This document shows, one piece after another, positions 13,717 to 25,864 of a DNA stretch of 64,000 nt. Both the position numbers and the translations under genes were made by a program. This DNA is from Kalaharituber pfeilii. Lineage: Eukaryota; Ascomycota; Pezizomycetes; Pezizales; Pezizaceae. The stretch is from positions 62,001-126,000 of the forward strand of contig WHUZ01000049.1 of the NCBI GenBank assembly GCA_015179045.1. Reading direction: 5' to 3'. A model generated the notes under the pieces. The model searched no databases, was not told where the DNA came from, and saw only the letters and a program-made list of their open reading frames with translations. Position 1 is the stretch's first letter, and each line of letters begins with the position of its first letter.

Positions 13717-14095
13717 GAATGGAGTAGCGGGGGTGGGAGTGGGGGTGGTGGAAGAGGGGGGTGGTACTGTAGACAGTACCACTTCCTCCTGTTTCCCTCT
13801 GCGGTTTTACTTTTTGTTACTTAGTTTCATAGACCAGTTTTAAATGCGCCTATAGCTGTGCAATACCTGCCCTGAGTCGACATTAATGGTTCCTTTCTCT
13901 TTTGCAGATCTCTCTCTGTGTATGCATTTAATTATCTCTAGGGTTTCTTTTTTTTCTCTTTTCCTTTTTCTTTTCGTGCGCCGTGTTATTGTCGGGCTCT
14001 TTCTTACATGTATGGTAGTGTGTATTGTTTGTTTTCTTGTAGGGTGCTCTTGTATATATGATACTTCCTAGTACTTACTACATCCGGCAACAAAT
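13717..14095. other. Intergenic region downstream of SYS1
   Basis: This is G-rich and then T-rich sequence without coding potential. It begins with GT/GGG-rich low complexity that continues the SYS1 tail and ends in pyrimidine-rich DNA suitable for a 3' UTR or terminator region. No specific signal could be assigned. Confidence 0.4.
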
Positions 14096-14683
14096 TCATA
14101 AGCAAACCATCAAATCTAGAACTATGCCCTTAACCATTAGCGAATGAATGAACTCGAAGTACCTATCCTCAGACGGCCATATTCTTACAGTACCTCCATT
14201 GATCAATGCGACGTACATATTTCCACCGAGATAGAATTGCGGTCCAATCACTTCTATTTTTCTGTTCCCATTGAATCGAATACCACGATCATGGGGTTTG
14301 CCTTCCGGAACGATGTACCATCATATTCGAAAATTTGGCAAGCTTCTCCTGTTTGTAACGAATCCATACACCTTGCCTTCACTATTACCTTCCCAACAGG
14401 ACTTCTTGTTTGCTTCTACCAATCTTTCTTCCATCACCGAAATCAGACCCACTACACCAAATTCCTTCGTTTCACCCCGTCTCACCGTCTGTAGAGACAA
14501 GCTCTTTCTCTGCCTATAACTGCATTTTGCGTCCGGTTGTGTATAAAATATTCGACTGATGCTGGCATAACCCAGATGATTGATATTGGCTCCTTTAGAA
14601 TTCAGAATCCACTTCTATAAGATATCCTTCGATACTAAGGTAGTAATATCTGCCTTCCCTGGGTCTTCAAGATGGCATCCGAT
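14096..14683 (-). pseudogene. Decayed reading frame of unknown family
   Basis: On the minus strand one frame stays open from 14683 to a TGA ending at 14096 except for two internal stops: TAG at 14617-14615 and TGA at 14323-14321. The stop-free segments are about 97 and 74 codons. Their composition is protein-like, for example KVYGFVTNRRSLPNFR before the TGA and QFYLGGNMYVALINGGTVRI after it. The alternation of short beta-like blocks with Gly and aromatic residues resembles a beta-propeller or lectin-type sheet protein, but I do not recognise a family. It could also be a chance open frame or an uncharacterised gene with missed introns. No start codon context or splice sites are obvious. Confidence 0.3.
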
Positions 14684-15599
14684 TTAAGGCTAGACTTGCG
14701 TTTTCCAACACAGTGTCAACTGGTATCCCTATGAGTAATTGAATTCTGGAGCCTGGGCTCTTGGTCTACTTCTGCCGCGGTCATGTTGGAATATGAACCC
14801 TTCTACTTCGACTTTCTCGTTTTGCTGCTCGGTGTTATCACGCATCGAGGTTCTCCACTGGAGGACGGTATGTGAATCCAAGATACATTAAAACCTCAAT
14901 CAGTTCATATGCTCAACAACTAGAAAAGGCACACCACTCACTCAATTGAACAACGAAGCATGAAGCGAAGCTGAAGACGTAATATAGTGAACGAGGGGAG
15001 CGATGCGGCCTTAGAAAAACTGCATAAACTAAAGGGTGAGAGCCCCAGGAGCATTTGCGCGGACATGAAGTGTTACACTACCCAAACGGGCAATCTTGCA
15101 CTTGTGTCTGATCTAACCCGATTGGGCTGTTTGGCATTGGGTACGTACCGACTCCCATTTAAAAATTTATTTGACTATGTTAAAAACTAGATGAAAAAGG
15201 ACTCAAGATGCCTCGTGTGCATAGTCTGGTTACGTGTGCAAGACTGAGAAGGGGCATAGTTTATAAGAAACACAAAGGATACTGATTCAAGCTAACGTTC
15301 GTCTGACAAATAGTCAGTCTATTAAGAAGGCGATTGGAACGGAGTCGGGTATTGAATTTCTAAAAACTATCTAGAAAATCCCTATATCTTACTTTGAGTT
15401 TTCTTGACCTATTTTATGGTTTGGCCTCTGCTATGATCCTGAATGTGTTATATAAAAAAAATCCAGACGCATAGACAGAAATAGAAATAGAGAAAAATGA
15501 AAATGACAAAACTTACTGCAAACGCAACTTTTGTATATTCTATGTAGCTATATCACTCCACAACATCCAAGAACTTTCTCTATATCCCCACTCTAGCTT
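14684..15599. other. Intergenic region, no supported gene
   Basis: This is an AT-leaning spacer between the decayed frame and the 3' end of the AsnRS gene. The longest open frame (67 codons near 14987) is unsupported. A TAGTCTGGTT motif at about 15222 belongs to the dispersed near-palindromic family described in the findings. Confidence 0.4.
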
Positions 15600-17847
15600 C
15601 TAACAATCACATCTCCCCCTCCACCTCGGGAACCCCACAACCTCTCTAATATCCCTCACCCCCGCCAAATATGCCAGCAACCTATCAAACCCCATTCCAA
15701 ACCCTCCATGCGTGGCGCTACCCCACTTCCTCAAATCCGCATACCACTTCATCCCTCCAAGATCTTCCTCAAGCTCCTTTCCCGGGGCCGCAAGAGGTAC
15801 CAAGCCAAACTCTCGCATCGCTTTCACAATATGTTCGTACCTATGCTCACGCAGCGAGCCACCTACAAGCTCCCCAACATGTGGCAACAGCAAGTCGAAG
15901 CATGCCACCGTCCTCGTGTCCAGCGCGTCTACTTTCAGCCCAGTCGGAATCACCGCCTCGGTAGCCGAAGGCAGCATATAAAACGGCTTTAATGCCCTCG
16001 GGTAATCCGTAACAAACACCGCACCCCCTGACACGCCATCGCTGTTGCCAAACTTCCCCGCAAGGAACTTCTCGTGTTCAGCTTGCAGTGCGTGGCCCCA
16101 GATGGGTGGGAAGACAAACTTTGCTTCGCCAACCTTAGCGGCACGCGAAAGGTGCTCGACTGCTGCAGTGTAAGTCATTCTTGTCCAGCGCTTGGCGGGA
16201 AGAAGGCAATTCCATCTTGCTTCGAGACCACCTGGGAGCTTGTCTGGGCCGCCGTCACTGGCTACTTCCTCTGCACTGCGGTTGGCGTGGATGGTGGCCA
16301 TCTCTTTGCCCACGCGGGCCTCGAGGAGGCCAGACACGATGTACCGGGTCAAATCCTCGACCACTGACATAACGTCTTCGAGGATTTCTGTGAAAGCAAT
16401 CTCTGCCTCAAGCATGTAAAACTCGGAGAGGTGTCTATTTGTGTCCGATTTCTCTGCACGAAAAGTTGGTGCGAGAGTCCATACTTTCGGAACTGCGTGA
16501 GCAAAACATTCGAGATGCAGCTGTGATGAGACTGTGAGGTATTTTGGTGCACGGAAGAAGTGGTCTTGCTCTTTTTGAGAAGAGGTCAAAGCAGATGAAG
16601 GAGGTGACACTGGAGCCTTTCCATTTGCTCGCTCATCAGAAGAGGTCGACAGAGAAAAAACCTCTCCAGCACCCTCACAATCTGAGGATGTGATAATAGG
16701 TGGGTGCACCTGCACAAATTCCTTCTCTACAAAGAAATTTGTTATTTTCGATGCTATCCATGACCGTAATTGCAACAATGCAGCCTGTGTAGGCAGCCTA
16801 CACCGGAGGTGTGGCATCGACCGCAGGTACTCTGGTGTGTGGTACTTTTTTTGTAGAGGGTAGGTCTATCGATAATACCATGTAACAAATTTGTCAGCTG
16901 GTCATATGGAATGATATCCGTTCCATCACCAACAAGCACCATATGCTGTTAGCCTCCAGCCTATAACTCGACAGCCGCACATGGGATCTCCAGTCACATT
17001 TTTTCCCATTCTGTCCTTGCTTATCGTCCTCTCTTTCCTTTCTTTTTTCTCGCTCCGTTTTCTCCCCTTCTCAAACATCGATTCATGGTGGGGTAGTTTA
17101 CCTCAGGATCGGATGTGCCCAATATCTTCAACGATTGATAATGGAGCTCCTTGACTTGCTGATGTTGCTTAGATCCCAGCGAAAATCTCCATTCCCCTGT
17201 AATCTGAATGCAAGCGCCAGTTGTGAGCCTAGCGTAGGGTGTGGTTAGTCTGTGAATGTCATTATAGTTGGTGTTATGAGCAATCCAACATATTCTACCC
17301 TGCACGCAAAGACCTCGCTTGGGCTTCCAGGCCACATTGGGAAGGAAGGGGGAAAGAGTGCTTGAAACGTGTACAACCCAAAGCCAATATCATGTATAAG
17401 GCAAACTCACGCCTTAATATCCTCTTCTACCTGCTCTTTTGGTATCACTGCTTGCAGTGGTTGAGTGGTAGTCCCATCACTAATATGCAAGAAACTGTAC
17501 TTCTTCATGTTCCTGTTCGACCTAATCCAGCCATTCACAGTGACAATCTCAGGACCACCCAGGGCTCCAGGAGAAGAGGCAAGATCGGATGCCTGACATG
17601 GTGCCTCGCCCACGCCGTCTACTGGCCCGCCGTGCAGCAGAGAAGCAATTGAAGCGGATCGTGATCCCTGCTTAGCTGGCACTTGCACCGACAAGGACAG
17701 AGAGGGAGACGGAGCATCGGACTGCTGAGCAAGTCGTGACGATGAGCGCAGAAAGGCCCCCGACCACCAGCTGGAGGAGAGCCGGGGGGGTCGTGCCCTG
17801 CCCACATGCAACAGGCACAGCATGCTTGCGCGGACGCGGGGTATCAT
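15600..17847 (-). CDS. SLM5: Mitochondrial asparaginyl-tRNA synthetase
   Basis: This class II synthetase charges tRNA-Asn with asparagine in mitochondria. Three exons fit on the minus strand: 17847-17411, 17228-17102 and 16865-15600, with GTGAGT and GTAAAC donors and CTAG and ATAG acceptors. Together they encode 609 residues. The junctions restore conserved text (IKA-LTTGA; SDPE-TYPLQKK). Residues 1-70 are Arg/Ser-rich with few acids, a likely mitochondrial presequence. The OB-fold anticodon domain follows (VTVNGWIRSNRNMKKYSF), then the catalytic core: motif 1 region near 241-256, motif 2 with FRAEKSDTNRHLSEF (323-337), and motif 3 GFGMGFDRLL near the C-terminus (about 575-584). A Ser-rich insert of about 30 residues separates motif 1 from YLTVSSQLHLE. 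Overlapping frames on the other strand are shadows of GC-rich coding sequence. Confidence 0.93.
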
Positions 17848-19040
17848 GGCTAGTGGTAGGAGCGGAGCGGGGCGTAACTTGGAGGAGGAACCTCTTCCTT
17901 TGCCTCAGGGCCAGAATGTACGCGGGGCGCACGGTATACGGTGTCCCTGACGAGCACAGTGGAGGCCTGCTAGTGCGCAGCGCAGATAGAGCGTTTGATG
18001 CGCTGCCGCACCCCGAGTGGCTCTCTAAGCTAGTCCGCAGAGCCCTATAAGCTGGTCACTAGGCTCAATAGCGGTGGCAAGCTCTGCGAGCACCCCGGCG
18101 CTACGTTCCGTCGGCTTGATTGCACCTCCTACAGCTTGTGATCCCAATTGCAATGTGGCAGCGCAGAAGCACGCCTGGAGCCACAAGATATGGCTTTCGA
18201 CAGTCTCTAATTTCACGCTTAGCCAATCGTATACCTATACCTCCGTTGTCCACCGCAGACGTAGCTTATATCAGGAGGCGGCTTCGCCACAGAAGCTGCG
18301 TTCCAGGAAGCAAACCTCGTATAATGCAGAATGGTAAATGGTATCGATATTTTATGAAAAGTACAGCTACCTTGTTCCTGTTTCGGCTGTCTTTCCTGCT
18401 TAGGGCGGGCTCTATATAATGCATTGCAATCTGAAATCAGCCTTAGTAGTCAAAACAAGTTGAAGTCCTGAGGGGTAATCCCACATTCTAGCATGAATAG
18501 TTATAATTATAGTGCGCCTCCTTCCTCCGCTCCGCAATATGGAAACTTCAATAATCAGGGTAGTCTGTGGATTCAAGGCCACTGAGTCAAATCATGATGT
18601 AAACAAAGCACTTGAAAATAGATCTCTATGTCCGGTGTCGCGTGACTGTTCGCATGGTGATGACTTACTCAGGGTTAAATGAGTCGGGTGCAGAATTACG
18701 ACACTATACAGAGAGTATGTCCTGGCAGGACGACTGGATCCTTGCAGTGAAAAGAATTTTTCAGTTTCTGCCCTGGCAGCGTAGCGTTGACGATCGCATG
18801 GTCAAATGTTGATGTTGCTTAGAAAGTATGGCACCAATGATTGTGACTGCTCTGATGATTTTGAGATCAAAATCTGGTTCTATGGTTTGTGGCGATGGAT
18901 GTTGGCGATTCAAGGTGGGGGCATAAATTCGTTGGTGTTGGTAGTGGTTGAGGCTAATACCCTCTGAGTAAGGACAAACGGTGGAAATTAGCAACAAACC
19001 CAATTAAGCAATGAGGTAGTCTGTGAAATCGAAAACTAAA

Positions 19041-19173
19041 AAGCCTTGAATTCGATGCCAGTGGGAGTGATGAGCATGGGATTCAGCAGCCCAATTTTCG
19101 TACCTTATGTTGTGCAGATTCAGGGCAGCAGATCCCTGGAACCAACCAAGCGTGATTCAAGCTTTCACCTACC
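19041..19173. repeat. Diverged copy of the 56.2-kb inverted-repeat element
   Basis: This stretch shares ATTCGATGCCAGTG, a following CAGCC..ATT block and a terminal GAACCAA...TTTCACC block, in the same order and spacing, with the element at 56168-56316. Its ends are weakly complementary (AAGCCTTGAAT against AAGCTTGAAT), so it is probably an older member of the same family. The assignment rests on alignment by eye. Confidence 0.4.
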
Positions 19174-20008
19174 ATGCAATTAGGAAACAGCAAACCTTTT
19201 GATGTGAAGGGAGATCTAACATCAAACTATATTTCGGAAGCCTTGCTTCATCCAGATGTTTGTTGATTTGCACCAGTACAGGTCCATCTGCTGTCCAAGA
19301 TATTATTTGTGAAGTCGCCATTTGCTTTTCCCAAAGGGTTGCCCTCGCATGTCCGCATCACCATTATTAGTACGTCGATCGAGATTCAAGCTGATTGGTT
19401 GAAATACCCCAGTCTGCTTGACCATTTATATCCCAGATGATCCTCACCCAAGGCCCACTTGCCATATATCTGAATGTAGGGAAATTGTGTTTCAATGCAC
19501 TGGTGCGGCAATGCAAGCGTCGAGTACTGCACTACTTTTCCTTATCCTAGATCAATCTAACATCAAATTGAAATTGAAGAGTTATAGGTTGCTAATAGCA
19601 GTACTATAAGCAGCAGATGTCTAATTCAGTATTACCGTTGGCTGGCATTTATTTCCCTTTAAAGGTACATCATTGCATCCTACAATTTGGCATATTCCAA
19701 GTCTCAGCATGAAAGTTGTACCATAGCAGTTGTGGTTTACCAAGCTATTGAAATCAGTAGATAAAACAGGAGATGCACACTACTGGCGTCCTATCGAACC
19801 ACCTCTTGAGGGATAAGCACGCGTTTTAATAACGAAACAGGAACCATACAACCGGCCAAGAGCAAGCAACAAGTCCCATGATTACATAAACTATATTTAA
19901 ATTCTTCAAGAATAGTCAATTATCGGTTGAACACTGGGATCGAACATGCATACTTGAATAAATCAACCCAGTCTCGAACCACAACCACACTCGACCAGAA
20001 TAAAACCA

Positions 20009-20083
20009 ACTAGCTTACCGTCTAGTGCCCACTAGCTTACCGTCTAGTGCCCACTAGCTTACCGTCTAGTGCCCACTAGCTTA
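20009..20083 (+). repeat. 22-bp tandem repeat, about 3.4 copies
   Basis: A 22-bp unit starting ACTAGCTTACCGTCTAGTGC is repeated exactly at 20009, 20031 and 20053, with a partial fourth unit from 20075. CTAG occurs twice in each unit. There are no spacers, so this is a minisatellite and not a CRISPR array. Confidence 0.9.
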
Positions 20084-22429
20084 TGTATTTGGCCAACCAG
20101 ATGAGTATTCAGGTTGGCAGATAGGGGTCAGACTTGAAAGTTCAGTAGTCTGGCTGGACACAAGTTTACTGGTTGTAAAGAATATTATGTACAATGCGTA
20201 GGCAAAGTCTTCGGGAGGCGCGAGACGCACATTCGAGCGGCCCCCTGCTGCACCACATTTAAGTACTCCGAAAAAATCACAGATATCAAGAGCAAAAGAA
20301 TTACAGAAAATTAATAGATCACATGAATAGACATCAAAGAATCTTTTAGAAAGGTGCATTTTTCGTTCAGTTCCAGTGTTATCGCAAGGAGGGTCCTCTT
20401 GGACGCATGTCTCGCAATCCCAAAGTGCTTTTCATCATAGTGCATAGTCCCGAAGACCCTTGCCTACACACTGCGTAAGGCCTCAACCTACCTAGATGTA
20501 CTAAATTCAGCTGCCAATTCCTCCGTAGGAACAAGTAGTAACAGACTAAACAAGTACCTACTTCATGGTCACCTGACAAGTTGATTGACTCTGAATCGGT
20601 GAAGGTAGGACGAATTTTTAAAGTCTTCGGGTTCTGTCTTGGCTAAAACCTGATCTCATAATCAGCCAATAACATGCATCATGACCGTCACCTGATTACG
20701 AGACTAAGCATCACTCCCCATTCTACTAGTTTCATAAGACTAAGCGCTGACTACCATTTTAGTAATAGAAGGCCAAGATGTTAACGAGGTGCCACCATTC
20801 TGGCCATAGAGTAGCACAAGCAAGGACCCCTCCCTACGGTCCGAGGGTCGGTGCAACTAGGCTACCAAGGACCATTTGATAGCCGTCTATTGGAGAGGAA
20901 TTTTGCTGCCGGTGTTTAGATCGCTATCACAAAGTCAAATTAGAATTGTGAAGAAGTAGCTCAATCTATGAGTAGTGGTTAGACCCGAAGCAACTTTGGC
21001 CATCAACGCAATAATGGCTGTCGTGGTTTCTTGGAACCGCCAAAAACTATCCGAGATCGGCAATCTACAATTATCAGCGACCTGCATGCATAGAGCTACG
21101 AGTAGAACGACACAGCAGGAGGCATATGAGACTGCACAAAGCAGCCCGTTGTAGTTGAACTCAACTAAAATGCTCGCTAGAGCAGGACTGCGGTAACATA
21201 TTGCATTGAACATCAGTCTGCGGCCGGACAGCTTGGTCCTCATGGTATCCAGACTCTCATAAACTTGACTTTTGAGCAGAAATTGACATTTCTTGGCATC
21301 GTGTCAGTTTGGGCACGCAGCGCACGGCCGGTGTAACTTGCAATATTTTCCCAGCAGGCCTCAGTCTCGAGCCGCAGGCCTAGGACAGAAGCCTGCGACG
21401 TGCTGAGCAGTCCTCACATGAAGGTATCCTGTATGATAGGCTTGGGGGAGTTGTGCAACCAGACTACTGATTCCGATTTGCCCAATTTTCTAGATGAAGT
21501 AAGTCTGGATCAGATGAAGGTACAATCTTGAGCCATGAAGGTAGTCATGCCCTTCTAAGGTCGGCAGATGACAAAACTTATTTTGTTTTGTTTTATTTTA
21601 TTTTATTTCGTTTCATTTTAATTTATTTTTCTTGAATGAGATTAACAATATTAACGTTCTGCATCTACGTTCTGCAACCAGACTATTGTTCTCGGGGCAG
21701 ACCAAATAGGCTTGGCGCGCAGTGTCAGATTAGTAGAGGTATCCCACTACTACTACTTACCAACGCCTGGGGACGAGGCTAACTACTACTGTACATCAAA
21801 GTAGGACAAAGCCCTGGTTCCGAGACTAGACAAAACCATCCATTTGCATAGAATTGGTCACTTTCCCAACTTTCCGATCAACGCACTCGAAATTTGCACT
21901 TTACGACTGATTGCCGACGTTGTCACACATTTCAGAACGTCGTGATGGTCTTTACGATCAATTCTGTCCTAGTGACCGCATTGTCTCTCGAACCTACCAC
22001 CCTCCACTGTATTACAAACCATTCTCAGCAAGCGACGACAATGGTGCGCTAGCCCGGGTATCGATGGCGTCTCAACTTTGCGTCGGCTCTTCCTCGCTTG
22101 CCCTACGCGGGACTGATCCGCTGGTTGCTTACACTCTTGAGGCGGTTGAGCATGTATCGCACATGTAGTGCACAGTGTATGTTGTTGTTGTTGGGGGGGG
22201 GGGGGGGAACACTGTCCTACTGTGCTTCGGTAGCTGCCCTTGCAATTATCGGGGGACCCGCCAGCCAAATGAATGGATGGTAGTGCGGATTACGGACCAG
22301 CGCCCCCACAGCTAGTCCGTTCCCCAAACCAAGGCCTGCGATTATAATAGATTACGACCGATCGATATGCATAATGAGACTTCCATCCTGATCGCGCGGA
22401 CCTCAGTGCGCGATCTCTCTACGTCCATT

Positions 22430-23660
22430 TTAATGTTTGTGTGCTGGGTGCTGCGTGTTGTCGGAAGCCTGCTGCGACCGTCACCAGCAGGAGAAGCACC
22501 ACTGTAATCAACATTGTCCTAGGTGCTCCAATTGGCTGGCACAAGTCGGGTGCGTGAGGGCGGGTTGTGTGCTCGCTTTGTCGCCACCGATATGGACATC
22601 CATGCGGCAGGGCTTGCATACAAGTATGAAAGCAGGGCATGCTGGAGCAGTGCGCTGCCAGGTAGTCTCATACCAAGCCCCTAGGGCACTCTACGAGCGC
22701 AGCGAGGACTGCGGGTAGCACGGACGCACTTGGATGGGTTGCGTGCAAGTTGCAATGACGCGGAGCTACGGGGAGGGAGGGAGGGAGGGCCGGCCAATCA
22801 CAGGCCGGCGTGATCGGGAGGTGGGGAAGGTAAGCTGTGATATGGCGAGCCGAAGGCCGCGAGTGCGGGCTGCGAAAGGCCGCAGCTATTGGGGGGGACG
22901 CATGCTGGCGGACTCTGGCATACCGGCGCCCATTGGGGGCCGCAGCAGGCGGCGGTGGGCAGCGCGCCGCGGGTAGCGCTCGTATCTGGAGCCCCCACTC
23001 GCCGGCGTCCCTAGCCTGGCCGCACCTCCCGCCGGCGCAGCGCATGACGGGCGGAGCGTCTGCACGGGCGCCTGTGCGCGGCCGGGTGGACGAGTGGCCG
23101 CCGGAGCCTGTGTGGGGCTCTCGCTGCCGCTGCGCCCAGCGCTGCACCACGCACGCTGGCGCTCCTGGCCCGGCACCGCAGCGTGAGCCGGCCGCCCTCC
23201 CCCGCCGCCCGGATTCCTTCTGGCTCCTTCTGGCTCCTTCTGGCTCCTTCCCCGCCAGGCCAGACAGCCAGACGGGCCAGATCGCCCAGGTCCCCCAGCC
23301 TTCCCCAGGCCCGCCCTCCCCCCGGCCTGGCCCTCGCCCTCCCCCTCCAGGGCCGCCCTCTGCCTGCTACAGCAAGACCCACGCACCCACGCTGTACACT
23401 TCTGCCCGCCCCTCCCCGCTCCCCCGTCCCTCCACCGTCCCTCCCCCGTCCCTCCCCTAGCACAAACGGACGGCGATATACTTCCCTGACCCACCAGATG
23501 CTTCTCCTGATCTTGCATTCCCGAGGCCGCACACATTCGCTTATCTCTGAGCCCTGCCTTCCTCCCAAGAGTCTGGCTAGCTGCGCCTCATTACTGCTCG
23601 ATAGGCAATCCTGTGCCCTGCCGTTTTTCAGACACCGATGCACTCCCCCCACCCCCCTCT
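22430..23660. other. GC-rich island A, not convincingly coding
   Basis: The sequence turns sharply GC-rich, most strongly at 22720-23460, with C-runs and Pro/Arg/Gly-rich open frames in nearly every frame on both strands. Between 23216 and 23247 the heptamer-like unit TTCTGGCTCC is repeated three times. The 3' part (about 23160-23460) is a polypyrimidine stretch. No frame shows a domain, a splice pattern or codon logic, so I treat the overlapping ORFs as composition artefacts. Confidence 0.5.
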
Positions 23661-24556
23661 CCCAGTTTCGAGGCAATTATTCTGACTGGCCCCTATTGAC
23701 TCTAAGCTCCCCGGCCTTGAACTGGGCTGTTCCAAACGGATGTATTCTTGCGGCGGCTCTGGTGCTTATTTGCTTCTAACGCACGGCAGTGTCGCAGATG
23801 AATAACCTGGAAAGATTTAGATCTTTCACCCTTGTCTCAGTGCTGATGCTCAATCCCAACCCCTCCCTGGAAGTGCTCGCGGAACGAAATCTTGTCAGAT
23901 GTAAGGGCTAACGTGCCCACCTTGAATGGTCATTTCTCCACTCACATGGCGACATGAATTAGGTTAAGCTCACTTCACCCCCCCCCCGGCCCCCGATCTC
24001 TTTGCAAAGTCAGAGGAGGATTGCAAAGATGTATCATTGTGTAGTCTATTTTCGCGATTGGCTAGATGGAGTTCATTCCATTCCATTGAAGCAATACTAA
24101 TCAAGTAATATCATAGAGATTTGGATGAGTGTGGATCAATGAAAAGCTTCGACACCTATATCACAATCTTACGCACCCTGACAACCTACATCATACTGCA
24201 TCACAAGATGCAGGGCAGCTCCAAGTCAGATTGCTCCTGGTGTTTACCTCTTTTCTTTTTCTTCCAATTTAGGATTGGAGAATCCAAAGAAGTGTATCAA
24301 GCTCAATCCCCAATACAAAATGAGTAAGGAGGGCAATTGCAAAACTGATGCCACAAGTGCCACAAGAAAATGTCTTGTGGTTCAAGGTCATTAGAAGTAT
24401 AAAGCAAAGCCCACTACACCCTGTTCTGAACTGTCATTCCTCCTCAAAAGACAATAACTCGAATCACCGGTAGGTATCTGACTCAACTGCTATTCCGTTT
24501 AAAGCTCACTATTGGCCAGGCTTTATACAAAATACTCTGGCAGTCAAATAAGGACA

Positions 24557-25585
24557 ATGTCGGTTTGTCCAACGGTGATTGAGAGCCAGATACGTGCGGG
24601 GAGGATCAGAGCTCAGGAGGCTTCTCACCAGACACTGCACCGCGTGCCTGAAATACAGGCCATGTTCCCTAGGATACCCTTGGGATCCTACTTTGAATGT
24701 CCCGCAGAACTTCCTCGCATCGAGACAGCGTTACCAAAGATTGCTATTTTCCAGAATTCTGATATATTGGACCTCGTCATTGCCTGGCAACGCCGTCTGT
24801 TTCCTGGCGTAGCTCCTCTTGCTAATGAAATGCCAAACGGAACAACTGATCGTGTTTGCGTAGTCAATGCTGCGTACGATGAGCGAGCTGGTGGTGATTG
24901 GATGTCCGCCAACATATGTCAGGAAGATGCAATTTGCAGACGGAGCACTCTTTATCATGCTCTCATCACCCCCGCAGAAGGGGAAGAAAAGCAATCTTTT
25001 TATCCAATTGAAAACGGTGGCATTTACTCACCTAACGTGATAATCCATCGTGACGGTCCAGCCAACTTCTACGAGCTTTATACCACTGCGGAAAAATGTA
25101 CTATTATCTCCGTGGTCTCTGTTCCCCCTGAACGTACCCCAATGCTCGATGAGGGTGGATCGTATAGATTCGAACTCGAACGGGAGTTGCAAAAGACGAA
25201 GATGATTACAGCTTTGCGAATCGCAGCAAGGCATGGTCATAAACACGTTGTCATCGGAAGCTTCGGTTCCGTGAATCGCGAGGTCCCCGAATACTCCACA
25301 CGCCGACACAATCGTGGAGGAGGGCTAGGGGGCCAAGGCCCACTTAACGATGAGAGGAGAGATATCAATCCTATCCGCGAGGTTGCAGAAATGTGGGCTG
25401 AGCTGATTGATGGTCCAGACAGCGAGTTTTCTGGCTACTTTGAGAATATTGTCTTTATTGTTGGTGTAGGTCAGAAGGCAACAGATGAGGCATATGCGCT
25501 CAGCAAAGCGTTCAAATTGCCAAATGTGGCAAGGGTCATGAAGGAATGGTGGCCTGGTCAATATAACTTTGCTTACAGGGACTAG
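24557..25585 (+). CDS. TIGR02452 / microbial PARG-like protein
   Basis: The family is related to macrodomain-type poly(ADP-ribose) glycohydrolases and is thought to remove ADP-ribose from proteins, although few fungal members have been tested. The ATG at 24557 gives 342 residues in one exon; the frame is open upstream to a TTG. The order matches the family: an N-terminal helical region, LPKIAIFQNSDILDLVI, the core VCVVNAAYDERAGGDW (100-115), CQEDAICRRSTLYHAL (121-136), SPNVIIHRDGP (158-168), SVVSVPPERTP, then TALRIAARHGHKHVVIGSFG (218-237) and a C-terminal IVFIVGVG strand. The Gly-rich ligand loop is altered: family members usually carry three consecutive glycines followed by a Gln-Glu-Glu, here AGGDWMSANICQED. 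The later Gly-Cys-Gly-type loop reads GSFGSVN. Binding may persist with weakened catalysis. Function is inferred from the family only. Confidence 0.8.
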   Translation: MSVCPTVIESQIRAGRIRAQEASHQTLHRVPEIQAMFPRIPLGSYFECPAELPRIETALPKIAIFQNSDILDLVIAWQRRLFPGVAPLANEMPNGTTDRVCVVNAAYDERAGGDWMSANICQEDAICRRSTLYHALITPAEGEEKQSFYPIENGGIYSPNVIIHRDGPANFYELYTTAEKCTIISVVSVPPERTPMLDEGGSYRFELERELQKTKMITALRIAARHGHKHVVIGSFGSVNREVPEYSTRRHNRGGGLGGQGPLNDERRDINPIREVAEMWAELIDGPDSEFSGYFENIVFIVGVGQKATDEAYALSKAFKLPNVARVMKEWWPGQYNFAYRD

Positions 25586-25864
25586 ACAGCAACTTATACT
25601 ATAGGTTTTGCTGTGATTTTGTGGAGTGGGAATGTTGAAAGCAAAGTTACCCTCAACTAGTTTGGCAGCTGGCCGTTTCCAATTCTGATGGGATTTGCAA
25701 CAGACCATTTTGCATTTCCCATGTTTTGGGTATGCTGGCGGTTTTTTGCAGCTGTTTGTTTTTGCTTTTTTTTCTTTTTTTTAAATCTCGTTGCTGCCAA
25801 ATCTTTGACTTGTCTGTGTGAGCCAGGATTGGCGGTTACGGACCCAGTGTCTTGCGGTAGTTGC

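Larger units (their letters stand above)
17848..24556. other. Gene desert between AsnRS and the TIGR02452 gene
   Basis: About 6.7 kb without a supported gene. The first 200-300 bp upstream of AsnRS are GC-rich and may be its promoter. Identifiable structure consists of a diverged inverted-repeat copy at 19041-19173, a 22-bp tandem repeat at 20009-20083, a T-rich stretch near 21570-21630, near-palindromic motif copies around 20695, 21455, 21675 and 21760, and the GC-rich island at 22430-23660. Open frames inside the island come from its scarcity of AT-rich stop codons and are not taken as genes. Confidence 0.55.

Noticed and set aside
20009..20083. Candidate CRISPR array
   Set aside because: The 22-bp units are directly adjacent without spacers, in a eukaryotic genome.
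22668..23779. Six overlapping ORFs of 160-221 codons in GC island A
   Set aside because: They are open in almost every frame on both strands, are Pro/Ser/Gly/Arg-rich and have no motif or splice logic.
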